Assembly (NCBI GenBank): GCA_025769875.1
Contig: JAGFNK010000177.1
Span: 31,836-95,835 of the forward strand
Direction: 5' to 3'
DNA length: 64,000 nt
Origin: Russula earlei
Taxonomy: Eukaryota; Basidiomycota; Agaricomycetes; Russulales; Russulaceae
Below are positions 1 through 12,003 of this stretch, piece by piece (position 1 is the first letter of the stretch; each line of letters begins with the position of its first letter). The notes beneath the pieces were generated by a model that saw only the letters and a list, made by a program, of their open reading frames with translations, was not told where the DNA came from and did not search any database. The position numbers and the translations under genes were made by a program.

Positions 1-660
1 GGGGAGTGGCGTTGGGCTGGACCATTCACCTTTGTGTGCGTCAGTTGTCAGGAGAACACACACGTGAAGGTGATTGCAGTCATGTGGCATGTGTTGGCAG
101 GATGATGGAGGCTGGGAGGGAGTGGCATTGGTGGGGCCGTTCAGCCTTCATGTGGTGTGTCGAACTCACATATATGAAAGAAAAAGAGAAAAAAGGGAAC
201 ACACACGTGCACAGTTTAATGTGCAATAATTGTGCACGTGTTTCTTGCCATCCAGGTATCAAGTGAGGGGATTGTACCATCGAGTGTGGAGGGGGAAGTC
301 TTAGGTTACATAACTTGGGAACTGAGCTGCCCTCTCTTAAGCATTCAACTAAGTTCTAATTGTTTGGGTTGACATATTTACAATAATGCGATGCATGAGG
401 AGAGGGCAACAAATCAATCAATTGTTTTAAAATAATTTGTAATCTGAGCTGAGTCAATTCAGTGGTCAATATATTTCACCTTTATTGACCACTGAGTTGA
501 GTTTTAGTGGATTGGACTTATCCATTCCTGTCTGTTGTGTGTGTGATTGAAGCACTGTCTTGTGGACACAATCTCCCTTTTTGGTAATTGTCACATGATC
601 CATCCAACTGCGATTTTTCAAAAGCTGACCGCTATCACACCACGTGATGTCGGCACGGTT
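1..660. other. Intergenic stretch with short repeats
   Basis: No gene is recognised. Positions about 5-100 and 115-215 look like diverged tandem copies: both have a GAGTGGC block followed by an ACACACACGTG block about 55 to 85 bases later. Positions about 440-535 resemble the right end of the foldback elements at 41808 and 52430 (see separate entry). Short open frames here have no recognisable protein features. Confidence 0.5.
440..540. repeat. Diverged remnant of the foldback (MITE) family
   Basis: The stretch contains a small palindrome, TCAGTGGTCAAT facing ATTGACCACTGA. It is followed by blocks CACTGAGTTGA, GACTTATCC and TTCCTG in the same order and spacing as the right arm of the elements at 41808-42215 and 52430-52835. 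Similarity is seen by eye and is far below that between those two copies, so this would be an old or related member. No target duplication was found. Confidence 0.4.
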
Positions 661-1104
661 TGCTGAGCCCCTACGTACTCGAACGATCGTGTTCGTATCA
701 CCCGGCAGAATTTAACAGATGGCACCTTAGCTGCAAATTTGAAATGTTAGGGCCAAGGTGCCCACCTTCCTTCCCAACAGTCAGTCCCGGGATTGTGAGA
801 AATTGGGTTATCGCCCCGAATTTGGCCTTATTTAGCCTGTCAAGAACGCTTTTGGCCAGAACCCTCCTATTTTTCTTTATCACACTAGCAACGCAACTGG
901 CAACCTGGCGACGCATTACTACTCTTCTTCTTCCCCCCTTTCTACCTGACACACCTGTGCAACGCCGGGCGTCGCAACGCGTGTCCTCCAAATATCTATC
1001 GGCGACCATAGACGACATTCATTCCTGTGCATATTTAGGGCTATTTCGAGTTCTCTCTCTCACCTTCACTGCAGCAACTGCTGGCTTTCTTTCCGAAGTC
1101 CGTC

Positions 1105-3658
1105 ATGACATCCCCCGCATTTCTCGGCACCCGTCCTCAACGAACTCGGGTACCAGCGCACAGCCGTGATTCGAACACACTTCGAGCATCTGTGCTTGAC
1201 GTCGCTTTGGAACTCGGAGTTGGTACTAGTCGAGCCGTAGAAAATCTTATATTCAGTTCCTTTCCGGAGGAGGACGAGGTGGGTGCCGTACTGATTTTAC
1301 TCGTTCTTTGCGCGCTTTTCCCCAATTGCTCTTGTGCCCCCTCATCTTGAGCGGAAGTTGTCGCATATATCACACCATGTGAATCCACCAGTGATAACGT
1401 TGCTCTTCCTCCCGTGCTCAGCAGGGGAAATTCTGATGCACCTCTCTGAAGGGAGCCTTCCCTCCCTCTCACTGTCCTCCGCGCCGCTCTTTCCCGTTTC
1501 CGGACATCCCTGTCCACTACCACGGTATCCAATTTTGATGTCTGATCGTCATTCCATGCAGAATGTTACTACACCTCCCTTGACTTCAGTATCCGCAACA
1601 ACTTCGGATGAATCGTGGCCATCGGTCCCCGCTTGGAATGGCATCCCCACTCAATTTGTGCTCCCGGTCCGTAAGCCATCCAACTTGCCTCCTGTAGGCT
1701 CCGGAGTACAAACAGTGCGCTCGCCATCGGAGGACTCCCACGCCCTAAACCTCTCGCGGCCGCACCAACCTAGAAAATTGCGTAAGGCACGGAAAGGCGG
1801 ATACGAGAGCGATGGCAGTTACCTTAGCGACAATTTGAGGAAAACAAGGGACAACAAGGTTCAAAAGAAGGATTCATCGTCCACCTTTGAAGGGGAGTTT
1901 GCGTCTGACGGTGGATATTTATCTGACGCGGCGAAGGGAGGAGCTGACAAGAAGAAAGAGGAGAAAATGGGCAATAAAAGACCTGAGAATCTTGGCCCCG
2001 ATCCAAACAAGTTGAATAAGATGACTCGCACACCATCCGACCATGGTAATCTCTCAGATCGCGGTTACCCATCCGAGGCATCTGTCAAAAAAACAAAGCC
2101 TTTTTTTCGTCTCCGTTCGCGCTCGCCCTCGGCCACACGGAAGCGAATGCCAAACACTACTCCTCCTGTTCCTTCTTTGCCGTCCACACCACTACTAATC
2201 TCGCCCCATTCCACACGCACTTCGACCCCTTTCAGCTGGCTCGATGGTACCAATCAGAACGGTGGTGTCCCACTTCGAGCAGCACATTCTCCAGTTCCTC
2301 CAACCTTATCCGAACGCCAAGACTTGACCTCATCTCTTCCAGGAAAGGCGTCGTCTCCACTGCCTCTATTAAATAATGTCACGAGCTCTGCTAGGTTACT
2401 AAGTATCGACACAAGCACGGAGAGTCTTACTTCGTCCCCGACGTCTCACGAGACCGGTGGGTATACTTTGTCATCTGCCCGCCCCCGAGACCAGACCCCG
2501 ATGTCTGCCCCAGCGGCATTACGCCCATATGGCGTCCGTTCCACGCCTTCAAAGCGCTTTGGCTTGTCAGACGTCTCATTCCCCATCTCGCCATCCCCAT
2601 CTGCTGGTGGAGTCATGGTTACTTCCGGAAAGATACTCTCACCTCCGAAGACATCATCAATGGCAGCCTCCCGCCCCCGGAAGTCGAGTCCGAGCCCTAT
2701 GCCGCCTTCTCCCGTACCTCATCTGCGTACTGCCTCCCCCATATCTCCACCATCAGACTTCCGGCCCTTCGTTTCTCGCAACCTGAGTCCGATACCACCC
2801 CCGCTCTTGTTGACCCACTGTACATCGCCTGCCTTACGTGGGACCTCACCCTCCTTGTCCAAATTGTCAATCGTCTCTTCTGATTTCATTTGCCCAAGCC
2901 CTCGCCCACGCTTTTTCGAGGAACTTCCCCCGCCCTCACCTCCGCCTTCCGGTCCTTTACCTGAGGTTCCGTCACCGAGCTTGTATCAACAACCCATACC
3001 AATAGTCAAACGTGACCGCCAGTCTCCATTTCCACTGCGAAGCACCTTTCCCGTTGAAGAGTCATCACGTTTCATCGAGCCTCCCATGCGCATGCGGCAG
3101 GACGCTCACCAGGTGCGACCCGCCGAAGTACCTGCCGAGCAGCGGATGGAGATCAAACCGGCGACCAAAGTCGATGCTGTCGGATATGGCGTTCATGGCG
3201 AAGTCGATGACCTGATGGAGAGGGTCGACTTAACGCCCCCATCGCTGGATCACAACCAATCACATGAGGACGCCTATGGCTGGCAAGAAGACGAACCTGC
3301 GAGATCCGGGATTTACCTCTATGCACCATCCAGAGTTTGTGGAGTAAAGGATATCCCGACCTGCCCCTCGCCCGATGCACTCGACGACGAGCGCAACTCC
3401 TCTGCCTTTCAGGACATTCCCTCATCGTCCACAATCATGCGAGGGAACGCGATAACATCGCTCGCAGACTCGGATATCTACAGTTACTACTTTGAGGAAC
3501 TCGACAGAGATGGCGGGGACGACGAGCGCTGGTCGCATGCCAGCTTGATCGAGGATGAGCACCGTCGTTTCGAGATGCTCACACGTGTGATCGCGTCGGC
3601 CGATGCACTGTATGGCCCGGAGAAAGCCCCACTGGTGTCCAAGGCGGAGCCATGTTGA
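1105..3658 (+). CDS. Ser/Pro-rich protein with repeated GGYLSD-type motifs
   Basis: Function unknown. The main reading frame is open from 1334 to 3658, with a good ATG at 1538 (about 706 aa). An upstream frame at 1105-1282 could be spliced to 1422 in phase and would add a compact, better-ordered N-terminus; that exon is inferred. Three related motifs lie near 1797-2075: GGYESDGSYLSD, ASDGGYLSDA and LSDRGYPSEA. They sit in a Lys-rich setting and suggest a repeated Tyr/Ser module open to phosphorylation. The centre is rich in Ser-Pro pairs, as in disordered regulatory or cytoskeletal proteins. The C-terminus is acidic, with a YSYYFEELDRD segment. No signal peptide, membrane segment or enzyme domain is seen. 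The gene is CpG-containing and looks functional, unlike the transposons that follow. Confidence 0.7.
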
Positions 3659-4449
3659 GCCTGGAGCTACTTGTCGTCCTGTTTTGCAAGTTTGTTGTCC
3701 TTGACTTTTACTGCTACCTCACTATGTCAAGTCATCTTTGTTACTACGACTTCTCTTCCTGGTCTGCCAGCTTGTTGGTTGCTTTCTTTGATTTTATTGA
3801 GTTTCTATAGTGACAGGCCTCTGTCGAATGCCCAAGCTTTTTCCTTACACACGCTGTTTCTTCCATGTAGTGAAGTGAACACACTCAGGCAGTAAAATTG
3901 GCCTATGAAGATCAGGCATTTAATGCTTCGCTGGTCTCAAAAATGCATGAAAGTAAAACACATGGGAATGGTTAAATAGTTTATTCAGGTGATTTATATT
4001 GTATCGTGGTTTGCAAGGCCCAGCCTAAAGCCTTGAAGGTTGGGCTACCAAGGCCCCAAAGCCTGAGCCAAGCCAAGCCAAGCCATAGGCTGGTGTTCTA
4101 CAGTTTGGCAAGCTGTGGATCAATAAGCTGTGGTTATTGCCATCACTAGCAATGAGATTCCCCACCTCTCCCCTGCTAGTGCTGCTCGAAACCGTTTTGA
4201 GCCGAGCTGGAGCCATGTCTGAGCTGAGGGGTAAGCCATTCAACGGCTCGGAGCTTGAAACCACTCAAGGCAGCACAAGCCATTTCAAGATTATTTACAC
4301 ATACAGTCCAGATTGTCCATTCATGTGGCACTAAGTGGCTGCACATCCAATAAGTATTTGTTAAAACTAGGGGTGCAATGATCAGTGCATGAGAGCAGGA
4401 GCTGAGGGTGGCACACAGAGGCTTTTTTCAGGAACAAGGCACAAGACTC
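3659..4449. other. Intergenic DNA between the Ser/Pro-rich gene and a hAT element
   Basis: The first 200 bases are probably the 3' UTR of the preceding gene. The rest is AT-rich and holds short reiterations such as AGCCAAGCCA near 4066-4085. No supported gene was found, and no terminal inverted repeats that would define a separate element. Confidence 0.45.
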
Positions 4450-7400
4450 CAGTGTTGGCTGAAGGGCTGAAGGCCTTCAAATGGCTTGCCCTTCAGAAGG
4501 CCTTCAGTGAAGCCTTCAAGGCTTGTAACAAAATTTTGAAGAGTTGAAGGGCTTCAAGGTCCAAGTGGCTGTGTCATAGTTAGAAAATTTGTCAACTAAT
4601 AATTTCAAACTCTTGACTTGTCTGAGACATCAGATGGCACCAAATGCTCAGTCACTTTGGGCATTCTTTCATTGAGGTGAGAAGCAAAATGGAACCCATT
4701 ATCACACGTACTGCAAGGGTTGTGTTGCTCAACATGAAGTGATTGGTGATGAAAGACTGGATGATGCTTCAGAATTTATTTCACGGAAGTTGAGATTCGA
4801 AACTGGTGAGTAACTATGGCCAACATGACATATCATGTTCACCCTCAATCTCCATATTAACACATACTTGAGAGCTTGCCAAGCAGCAGGCAGTACTCGA
4901 GGCTCAAAACTAGCCTTCATTGCACATATAATTGGGGGACAAGGCGTTCAACCATGCCCATATGCATCAGATGTGGCAAAAGAAGAAGCAATCACCCAAC
5001 AAGCCTTGGGAAAGACATCAGCTAAGGGTAATGCAACATCTGAGCCAACTGTCAACAACAGCAGCAGGAAATGCTCCCAACCAAGCTCCACCATTGAACC
5101 AAGCTCCCGTCCATGCCAGAAGTTGAAACAAGCCATGCTGAAGACCTACCAAGGAGTGGACATGCCATTCAGTCAAGAAGAGATGGTTGCTGTCCAGGCC
5201 CAAGTCCTTTGAGCTGTTGTTTTGGCAAACCTTTCATTCCAAGCAATGGGAAACTCAGAGATGTTGAAGCTCTTTGGGATGCTACAAATGGCTGCACCTG
5301 GAATCATACCATCTAGGAAAGTAATTGGTGGTTGGTTGCTAGATGAAGCATCAGGGATAGTTGACTCAACGCTTGGAAGAATCCTAACCAGAAAGAACCT
5401 TGGTTTATTGTAAGATTGTAACAACACTAGATCAATATGCAGTGCTGATTTTGGAAGTGTAGGACTGATGGATGGAAATCTCTCAATGAAAGATGTTGTG
5501 AATGGCATTTGCACAAATGTGGATTTCAAGGTATGTGCCATTGCGCCCATTGTCTGTGATGTATCTCCCACACCATCTAGTCATATATGCTAGAGTTGAT
5601 TCATACAACTGCAAATGACAAGGATGGACCTGCACAATGTTGGCCAATTTGAAGAGATTATTGATCAGATAGAGAAAAAGTATGGTTGCACAGTTATCTA
5701 CTTCACAACAGATGCAGATGGTGGTAGCCACAAGGGTCAGAAATTACTGATAAAGAGTCAACTGTACTTGATTGGGCCATCATGTTGGGCTCACCAGGTG
5801 TGTGCAGCAACATTTCATCATGCCACATCGTAAATACTAATGGTTCAATTCACAAAGTTTCAATTGATTCTTGTTGACTACTTCAAGATCTGCATTTATG
5901 CAGCAGAGATTGGAGCATCTGCAACAGCACTGATAGGCTGGCTGAACAACCATGGGAAGGTCTGTGCCATATTTAACAAGGTGCAGGCAGATATCAGCAA
6001 GGACCGTAATAATGGACATCCTATCATTCTCACATATCTCATGGCCAATCTCACACAATGGACAACACATTACATTGCCTTTGTTTGCTTATACACTGTC
6101 AAGGAGCCACTTCAGCTTGCCATAATGCTGCATCGAGAAGCTATTATTGCTGCGCAAGTTGGGGCAGCCAAGTCAATGGAGAAAGAACAGCTGACCAAAG
6201 ATGCTGTGCAGTTCTGTGACTTAATTAACAGCCATGTGTTCTGGACTGGGCTAGAGACCGTTATAGGTGACATTGAGCCCATCTGCTATGGAACGAACAT
6301 CAATCAGAGCGACTCTACTCGGGCTGATCAAGTCCTACTTACCTTGGTGGGAATGTTCTTACATTTCAAGGGTCATCCTGAGCCCAACATTGCAACTGCA
6401 ATGGTCAAATGACTTGAAAAGAGATGGAAGTCTTGTGACCAACCGCTTTTCATCCTGGCCTTGATTCTTAATCCAGACGAGGGTCTATCCTGTTTTGGAT
6501 CCACTGCAAATCTTAATTACTTCAAGTGCAATAACCTCCTCATTTTGGTATGTCATTTATGTCCACTATCTCAAACTATACAGCGATTGATGGGTGTAGA
6601 TGTATTGTTGCATGAAAGCCTGGCCCTCAAACAGTGATATGCCACAGGAGCGTGCTACAAAGGAGCATGCACTTACAAGATCATTTATGCAGTATCTTGC
6701 CAGAACAGGGCAGTTTGGTGATTGGAGAGATCAACGCATCAGGTTAGAAGATATTATGGTATGTACTTCATATGGCTATCAGTAAAGTATATTGACATGT
6801 ATTTGACTAGGGGAAGGACCCACTCGCTGTCTGGAGGGCCTTTGAGAGTTCAAATGATACACAGGAGCTTGCATCCTTCGCAATTATCCTCCTTACTATT
6901 ATAGTCAATCAGGCTGGTTGCGAGCATCTTTTCTCTGACTTGAAGGTTAAGCAAACCCAACGATGGAATCATTTAGGCTTGAAGAAGCTTGAAAAGATGA
7001 CAAATGTTAAATTATTACTGCATCTTTCATACAACCCTCACCATTATCAGGTTGGTGCAGATATTGCTGCAGATCATCGATGGCTTGGCCTCATTGAAAA
7101 GCAAGGAAAGCGTAAGAACCATAGTTCAACTGCCACTCTTCTAGCTGTCCCATGATACAGTGATTTGCTCAAAGATATAGATGATGAAGACAAGACTGAG
7201 CATGGCCAAGCATTGGTGACTAGCGAAGCAGGTGGAGAACAGAGATGGCAAAGTGGATCAGGGATGCACAACTCCAGGCAGAGAATGAGTCAGATGCTGA
7301 GCCGGAATCAGATGATGAGGACCTGATTACAGCTATACCAGCTGCCCATGCCAGAAAATGGTCACCTTGTAAACTGTCGGTGCTATTTGGAGGTGAGGTG

Positions 7401-7720
7401 GTACACCCTGACAGACATGCACTGATGGAATTTGATGAGGAAGCTGCACTGATGGAAGCTTTGGCAGACCAAGAGGAGGATGAATACCCTGATGATGGTG
7501 CCATGGAGGGATCTGGGGATGACTTCGAGTAGAAACTTAAATTGACTGTATCTTAGCTTGAATCACCCCTATTGTCAACTTATGATAATAGCCATGCAAA
7601 CATTTTAAACTGTCATTTTTTGATATTAAGGCCTTCAATTGAAGGTCTTGAAGCCCTTCAACAGCCTTGAAGCCTTCCAGTTCAGCAAAACCTATTTGAA
7701 CAGCTTCATGGCCAACACTG
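4450..7720 (+). mobile_element. hAT-superfamily DNA transposon with intact ends
   Basis: The element begins CAGTGTTGGC and ends with its reverse complement GCCAACACTG, a typical hAT terminus. It is flanked by a perfect 8-bp duplication CAAGACTC at 4442-4449 and 7721-7728, the size expected for hAT. Inside both ends are many GAAGGCCTTCA/GAAGGGCTTCAA-like subterminal motifs (about 4465-4560 and 7625-7680), which in this superfamily commonly bind transposase. The interior carries the transposase remnants described separately. CpG is scarce, as expected for methylated, ageing repeat DNA. Confidence 0.92.
4690..7532 (+). pseudogene. hAT transposase, degenerate
   Basis: Pieces follow the order of a hAT transposase but lie in shifting frames. 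A BED-like finger (HYHTYCKGCVAQH) lies near 4700-4740. A DUF659-like stretch with TTDADG and the CWAH signature lies at 5615-5800. The catalytic-core segment at 5840-6412 includes NLTQWTTHYIAF. An ALILNP block lies near 6460. The C-terminal dimerisation region at 6811-7000 reads DPLAVWRAF followed by AGCEHLFSDLK. An acidic tail follows at 7245-7532. Some breaks could be introns, but no continuous frame was reconstructed, so I call it a pseudogene. The assignment to hAT is firm; activity is doubtful. Confidence 0.8.
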
Positions 7721-7728
7721 CAAGACTC

Positions 7729-8786
7729 TGTCTCTTTCTCTCTGGCTTGTTTTTGAGCCTTTAAGTGTTGAAGCTAAAAGGATTGTTACTCAGTCTTGTG
7801 TATGAAAGACTGTATTAGTTAGTAAGCTAACCTAAAAGGATTGTTACTATGTACAGTATTAGATTTTAGGGAGAGTGGTAAAAGGGGGTGTTGTACTGAC
7901 CTCAGTCTTGTGTATGAAAGACTGAGGGAAAAATCGAACAACAAGTATTCAAATATTTACATGTATGGTCCAGCTTTGTCTGTACACATGCCACCAGTTG
8001 GCTGCATGTCCAACATTAAGTACATTTTGTGCATACAATATTTGTAAATACTGATTGTAAATGAGACAGTATGGAAAACTTTCTGGGGTTAGGTAAACAA
8101 TGTTGCCTTTGTGGCCTTTAGCCACAGTGTTGAGCTTGCATTGGGTGAGCTCCATGGTGTCTTTTTGAGACTTAAGACTTTCTTGCTGCAATCTATATCT
8201 GAGACAGTAAATTCATTTTTGGGTTTTTGGCTTTCAGTATGAGCAATCAGGAGCTAGTGGAGCAGACATAGGATCAAGACTAAAATTTCTGAAACAGTTA
8301 GGCAAAGTCCCCCATGAAGGGGGGGGTCTCCAAAAATCTTGTCCTGGGTCCTTCCAAACCCAGAGGAATAGCATGTCACACTGCAAAGGCACTCCATGTG
8401 TCTATACCTTTGGTGGAGCAAAATCCACCACTCCCATCTCAAGCTTGATGCAATCCCAGAGAGGAGACATGGAAAAGCACTTGGGAAGGGCTTTGGTCAA
8501 CATGTCTGTGGTCATGTCATCTGACAGAGAGTAGACTAGTTTTAGTGCTTTGTCAGCAACAGTGTGCCAAATGAAGTGATATTGAATATCAATGTGCTTG
8601 GTCTGCATGTGGTAATTGTTGCTCATAGCAAGCTTGAGCACTGACTGAGTGTTGTGGGGTTGCTTTGTGCTTAGAACAGTTCCTCTATGAGTCTTTGGAG
8701 CCAGATGTGACCCAACCTGAGGACCTTGGAGGAGGGTATTAATATATACTCACATGATTCTCTATATTCACTACTCTTGTTATGGG
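7729..8786. other. Copia-derived debris between the hAT element and LTR-D
   Basis: The block contains a Copia RNase H fragment (own entry). A plus-strand purine tract AAAAGGGGGTG near 7877-7888 is followed by TGTTGTACTGAC, which resembles a Copia polypurine tract and LTR start. An inverted repeat, CAGTCTT facing AAGACTG, occurs twice (about 7791-7812 and 7902-7923). LTR boundaries could not be fixed. Confidence 0.45.
8402..8680 (-). pseudogene. Copia (Ty1-type) polyprotein fragment, RNase H C-terminus
   Basis: On the minus strand the translation runs NTQSVLKLAMSNN, then MQTKHIDIQYHF, then DDMTTDMLTKALP. This is the conserved end of the Copia RNase H domain, usually DNQSA..LA..N..RTKHID..YHF and a closing DILTK.L. 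Only about 90 residues are recognisable and no integrase or reverse transcriptase was found next to it, so this is a truncated relic. Confidence 0.85.
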
Positions 8787-9614
8787 TGTTACGAACCAAG
8801 GCCAGGACTTGGCCATATATTGTTCTATTCTACTCAAGAAAAACCTCCCTCACTTTGCATCACCAACACACATCCGTTTCTTGGGCTATCCCTCCTATGG
8901 TGCAAGATATTGCTATTGCAAAGGCACTATAATATGACCAGGCACCCGTTTCCTAATCAGGTAATCATTGCATGGCAGCCACATGGCCACTCACCCACCA
9001 AGAACCCGAAACAGCAGCATGAACTCCTACAAACTGTTGCATAACTCAGATGATATCATCTAGGCTCCAATGACATCATGGCTGACTGAGCAACTCCCCA
9101 ATGACCCCATCAACTCACTAAGCATTCCACAGTGACATCATAAGCATGTCATCGCTCCACAGTGATCAGTAATACACTTAGTAAGCCTGAAACCTAACAC
9201 AAGTGAGTTTATGCCTCTGTAGTCCTATTGGATGGTACCAAGGAGTCTAGAATAGTTCCTGCCCTTTGTAAGCGACCCTGTACACAGTATATAAGCCCCA
9301 ATGTAGCATGGCAGTCATCAGACTGTCCATTTGTGATACTCTCATCTTCCTGGGTACTCCCCTGTGACCACTCAGTTTAAAGTCTTCCCTCATCCTTAAG
9401 ATATTCTTTAAGGACTGCCTTGTCTAAAGCCCCTCGCTACACTGGCCTCTACCCTTCACCTCTGTCTCTTGCAACATCTACCAGTACCCCTTTGGTACCT
9501 CCTCATCGTTTGGCTCATCCTCCTGTTCAATGCCATTTACACCGCGTATCATCTGTTCCAACCCTTGCCCACCTGCTCCTGAGTCCTTAGTGATCAGCAG
9601 TACATGTCTTGACA
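8787..9614 (+). mobile_element. Solo LTR, family D (828 bp)
   Basis: It starts TGTTACGAACC and ends GTCTTGACA, and is flanked by perfect 5-bp duplications ATGGG (8782-8786 and 9615-9619). It contains a TATA-like promoter GTATATAAGC near 9287. It shares the block CAGACTGTCCATTTG with LTR family A, so the families are probably related. No internal retroelement region adjoins it, which fits a solo LTR left by LTR-LTR recombination. Confidence 0.9.
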
Positions 9615-9720
9615 ATGGGGTAGTGTACTTCCTCTAGGGTGTAGCACAGGTCACACCACAGGTCTCATCATGGACACCATACCTGCAACCTGTAACACCA
9701 TACCTGGATATACACCACAC
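9615..9720. other. Spacer between LTR-D and LTR-B1
   Basis: It holds the right target duplication of LTR-D (ATGGG) and the left one of LTR-B1 (CACAC, 9716-9720), with a few ACCATACCTG-like reiterations between. No gene. Confidence 0.6.
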
Positions 9721-9846
9721 TGTTAGGATTCTTGCATTCTGCATTCTCATCTGCTTACCTATGCTTTGATGACTCATCTGTGCTTACTTCTGCTTAGTGA
9801 TTGCTTAGTGATTTGCTTAGTGGTCAGCTTATTGATTGATTACTCA

Positions 9847-10460
9847 TGTTACGGTGTTGTGGCCATAAGAGCGTTAGCTCAAGGTTCAGTGGGGGCCAAA
9901 TCCCTGTGACTTGGTTCAAGGGGGTTCAGTGGGGGCCGGCTCAAGGAGACCAGTTCAGAGGTTTAGCGTCTCAAGACTAAGTCAAGGATGACCTAATCCG
10001 CAGACAGAGTTGATCTCCTGGTTTCACAGAAGAGGAGGACGATGAAGGAGAAGCAGAGGAGGAAGAGGAACACTAAGGTTCCTTGTGATGAGCTTAGGTC
10101 AAGTAGAGTATAAGCCAGCACAACACAAGTTGTGATTCGAGAGACAGTACAGGGCAAAGGGATGTGACAGGAAATGGGACAAAGCTAAGCTTGGGGCATT
10201 CCCCAGCTTCTACAGGCGCTTAAATACTGTATCTAGCGAGGCTGTACAGTACCATATGTAGAACAATAGATAAAGGTGAACCAATAGCAAAAGGAACTCA
10301 AACAATAGGTGAAACACAATGGGTAAAACAATAAGGGACCATCAGCATCCAGGGATGAAATGGTAACCAAGGGGATGAGGGTGATGGAGGAGAACAATAG
10401 TAAAAGTAAACAATAACAAAAGAGTTTAGCAACGAACCAAGAAGGGGGTAATTCATGACA
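9847..10460 (+). mobile_element. Solo LTR, family C (614 bp), nested in LTR-B1
   Basis: It begins TGTTACGGTGTTG and ends AATTCATGACA. Exact 5-bp duplications ACTCA flank it at 9842-9846 and 10461-10465. The flanks on both sides match the continuous LTR-B2 copy at the equivalent place, so this insertion is younger than LTR-B1. Confidence 0.88.
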
Positions 10461-10761
10461 ACTCACCGCTTACTGTTTGATGACAGATACTAGGAAAGGA
10501 TGACTCATGCGTGAGTCATTTCTGATACTTTCAAATTGTGCTCTACATTTTTGGATACTACTGGTCCTCAGCTATGTGCACCCCAAGTTTTATACAAATC
10601 GGATCAGCCATTGTCAAGATATCATATAAATACTTGGCTGTACCAAGAAGTCAAGCCTTACACTCAACTTACTCTCTTAACAAGAAACAATCATCTTATC
10701 CACATTCTAAAAATTATAGTGACAACTCTAAGTGAAAGAGGCCCCTCTCTTCTCTTACATC

Positions 10762-11722
10762 TGTCATGAACCATTCTCCGGAGAGGGCCCTTGAAGGACC
10801 CTTCCTTATAGGAGGAAACCCAACCCCTATGGTGTCACCCTGTTCACACAAGCAAAAGGGGTGAGTAGAGGTGTCCACAATATCACGCGCACATTGTCGC
10901 ACGAGCAATTCTCGGCACAATCGACATACAGCAAGCCCCACTTAAGGGCAACCCTCCTAGCAATAAAAGACAGCATTAGGGCCTTCCTAGGGACCCTTTA
11001 GGATGACTCTAGGTGCTCTACAATAGGCACTAACCTAGTGTCAAAGACCCTACAACGCGTTATTAGACCAACTCTAATAACTATAGAACGAACTATAAGG
11101 CAATACTAAGGACCTTAATAGAAGTATTAGGGTCGACTCTAAGGACCCTAATAGAACTATATAAGGACCTTATAAGATAACACTATTCCTAACCAAACTA
11201 CAAGTCCTCAAATGACCGGCCCTAAACTAACTAACAGAATATGAATCAGATGCTCACATGTGCACTACAGCAGTGAACATGTGAACAGTGAAAGCTCTTA
11301 CTCATCAAGAGAAGCCTTCTTACTCAGCAGCTTACTGAGCGTGACAGAGCATGCTCAGTAAGCACACTCCGACTTCTTACTCATCACCCTATTGTGCTTG
11401 ATAACAAGGTTATGACTTGTTCCCTATTGAGCAGTTCTCTTGTAGTATATAAGCACTCAATAAAGTAGCGGACAGTCCTCAGACTGTCCATTTGTTAATG
11501 GCACTCTCCACCCCTGGGATACTCCTTTAAGGACCATCCCCTTGTGACTATCCTGGCCCCCTCTCTGCATGACTGCTCGACTCTCACAGTAACAATACCC
11601 CTTTGGTATTTGTTACTACTCTGGACTCTACTTCTTGCCCATGCCATCCTAGACGTCTATCGACTCATCTCTGAACTTACCCCTCGCTCTTGAACTGGAT
11701 TGTTCAACAGTGAGTCCTGACA
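10762..11722 (+). mobile_element. Solo LTR, family A copy 1 (961 bp), nested in LTR-B1
   Basis: It begins TGTCATGAACC and ends GTCCTGACA, with exact 5-bp duplications ACATC at 10757-10761 and 11723-11727. The U3-like part holds GTATATAAGCACTC followed by a hairpin GGACAGTC-CTCA-GACTGTCC at 11470-11489. Three further copies are at 14770, 16062 and 43863, all 961 bp long. No internal retroelement sequence adjoins it. Confidence 0.93.
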
Positions 11723-12003
11723 ACATCTATTCTTCCTGAGATAATATCAAAGGATTCAAAGTTTAGTGCTTGAACTAAATCAAGCAACTCTTTCACTAAG
11801 AGTCAGTAATAAGATCAGTCAGATCTTAACACACACCCACAGGTACAGGTCAAACCCGCAGGTATTACTTAAACTCTGCAGTGTCAACACACCATGGTAT
11901 ACCATTGACACCACAGCATAGAATACAGTGCCAATGGACAACTTGGATGCTCACACAGAACACCCTGGTGCTGTGCCAACCAAGACAAAGCATATCAGCA
12001 AAA

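Larger units (their letters stand above)
9721..11831 (+). mobile_element. Solo LTR, family B copy 1, carrying two nested LTRs
   Basis: The outer element begins TGTTAGGATTC and ends GATCTTAACA, with perfect 5-bp duplications CACAC at 9716-9720 and 11832-11836. It is interrupted by LTR-C (9847-10460) and LTR-A1 (10762-11722). Removing both insertions with one duplication each leaves 526 bp, against 525 bp for the uninterrupted copy B2 at 13826. A TATA-like stretch ATATAAATA lies near 10624. Confidence 0.92.
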
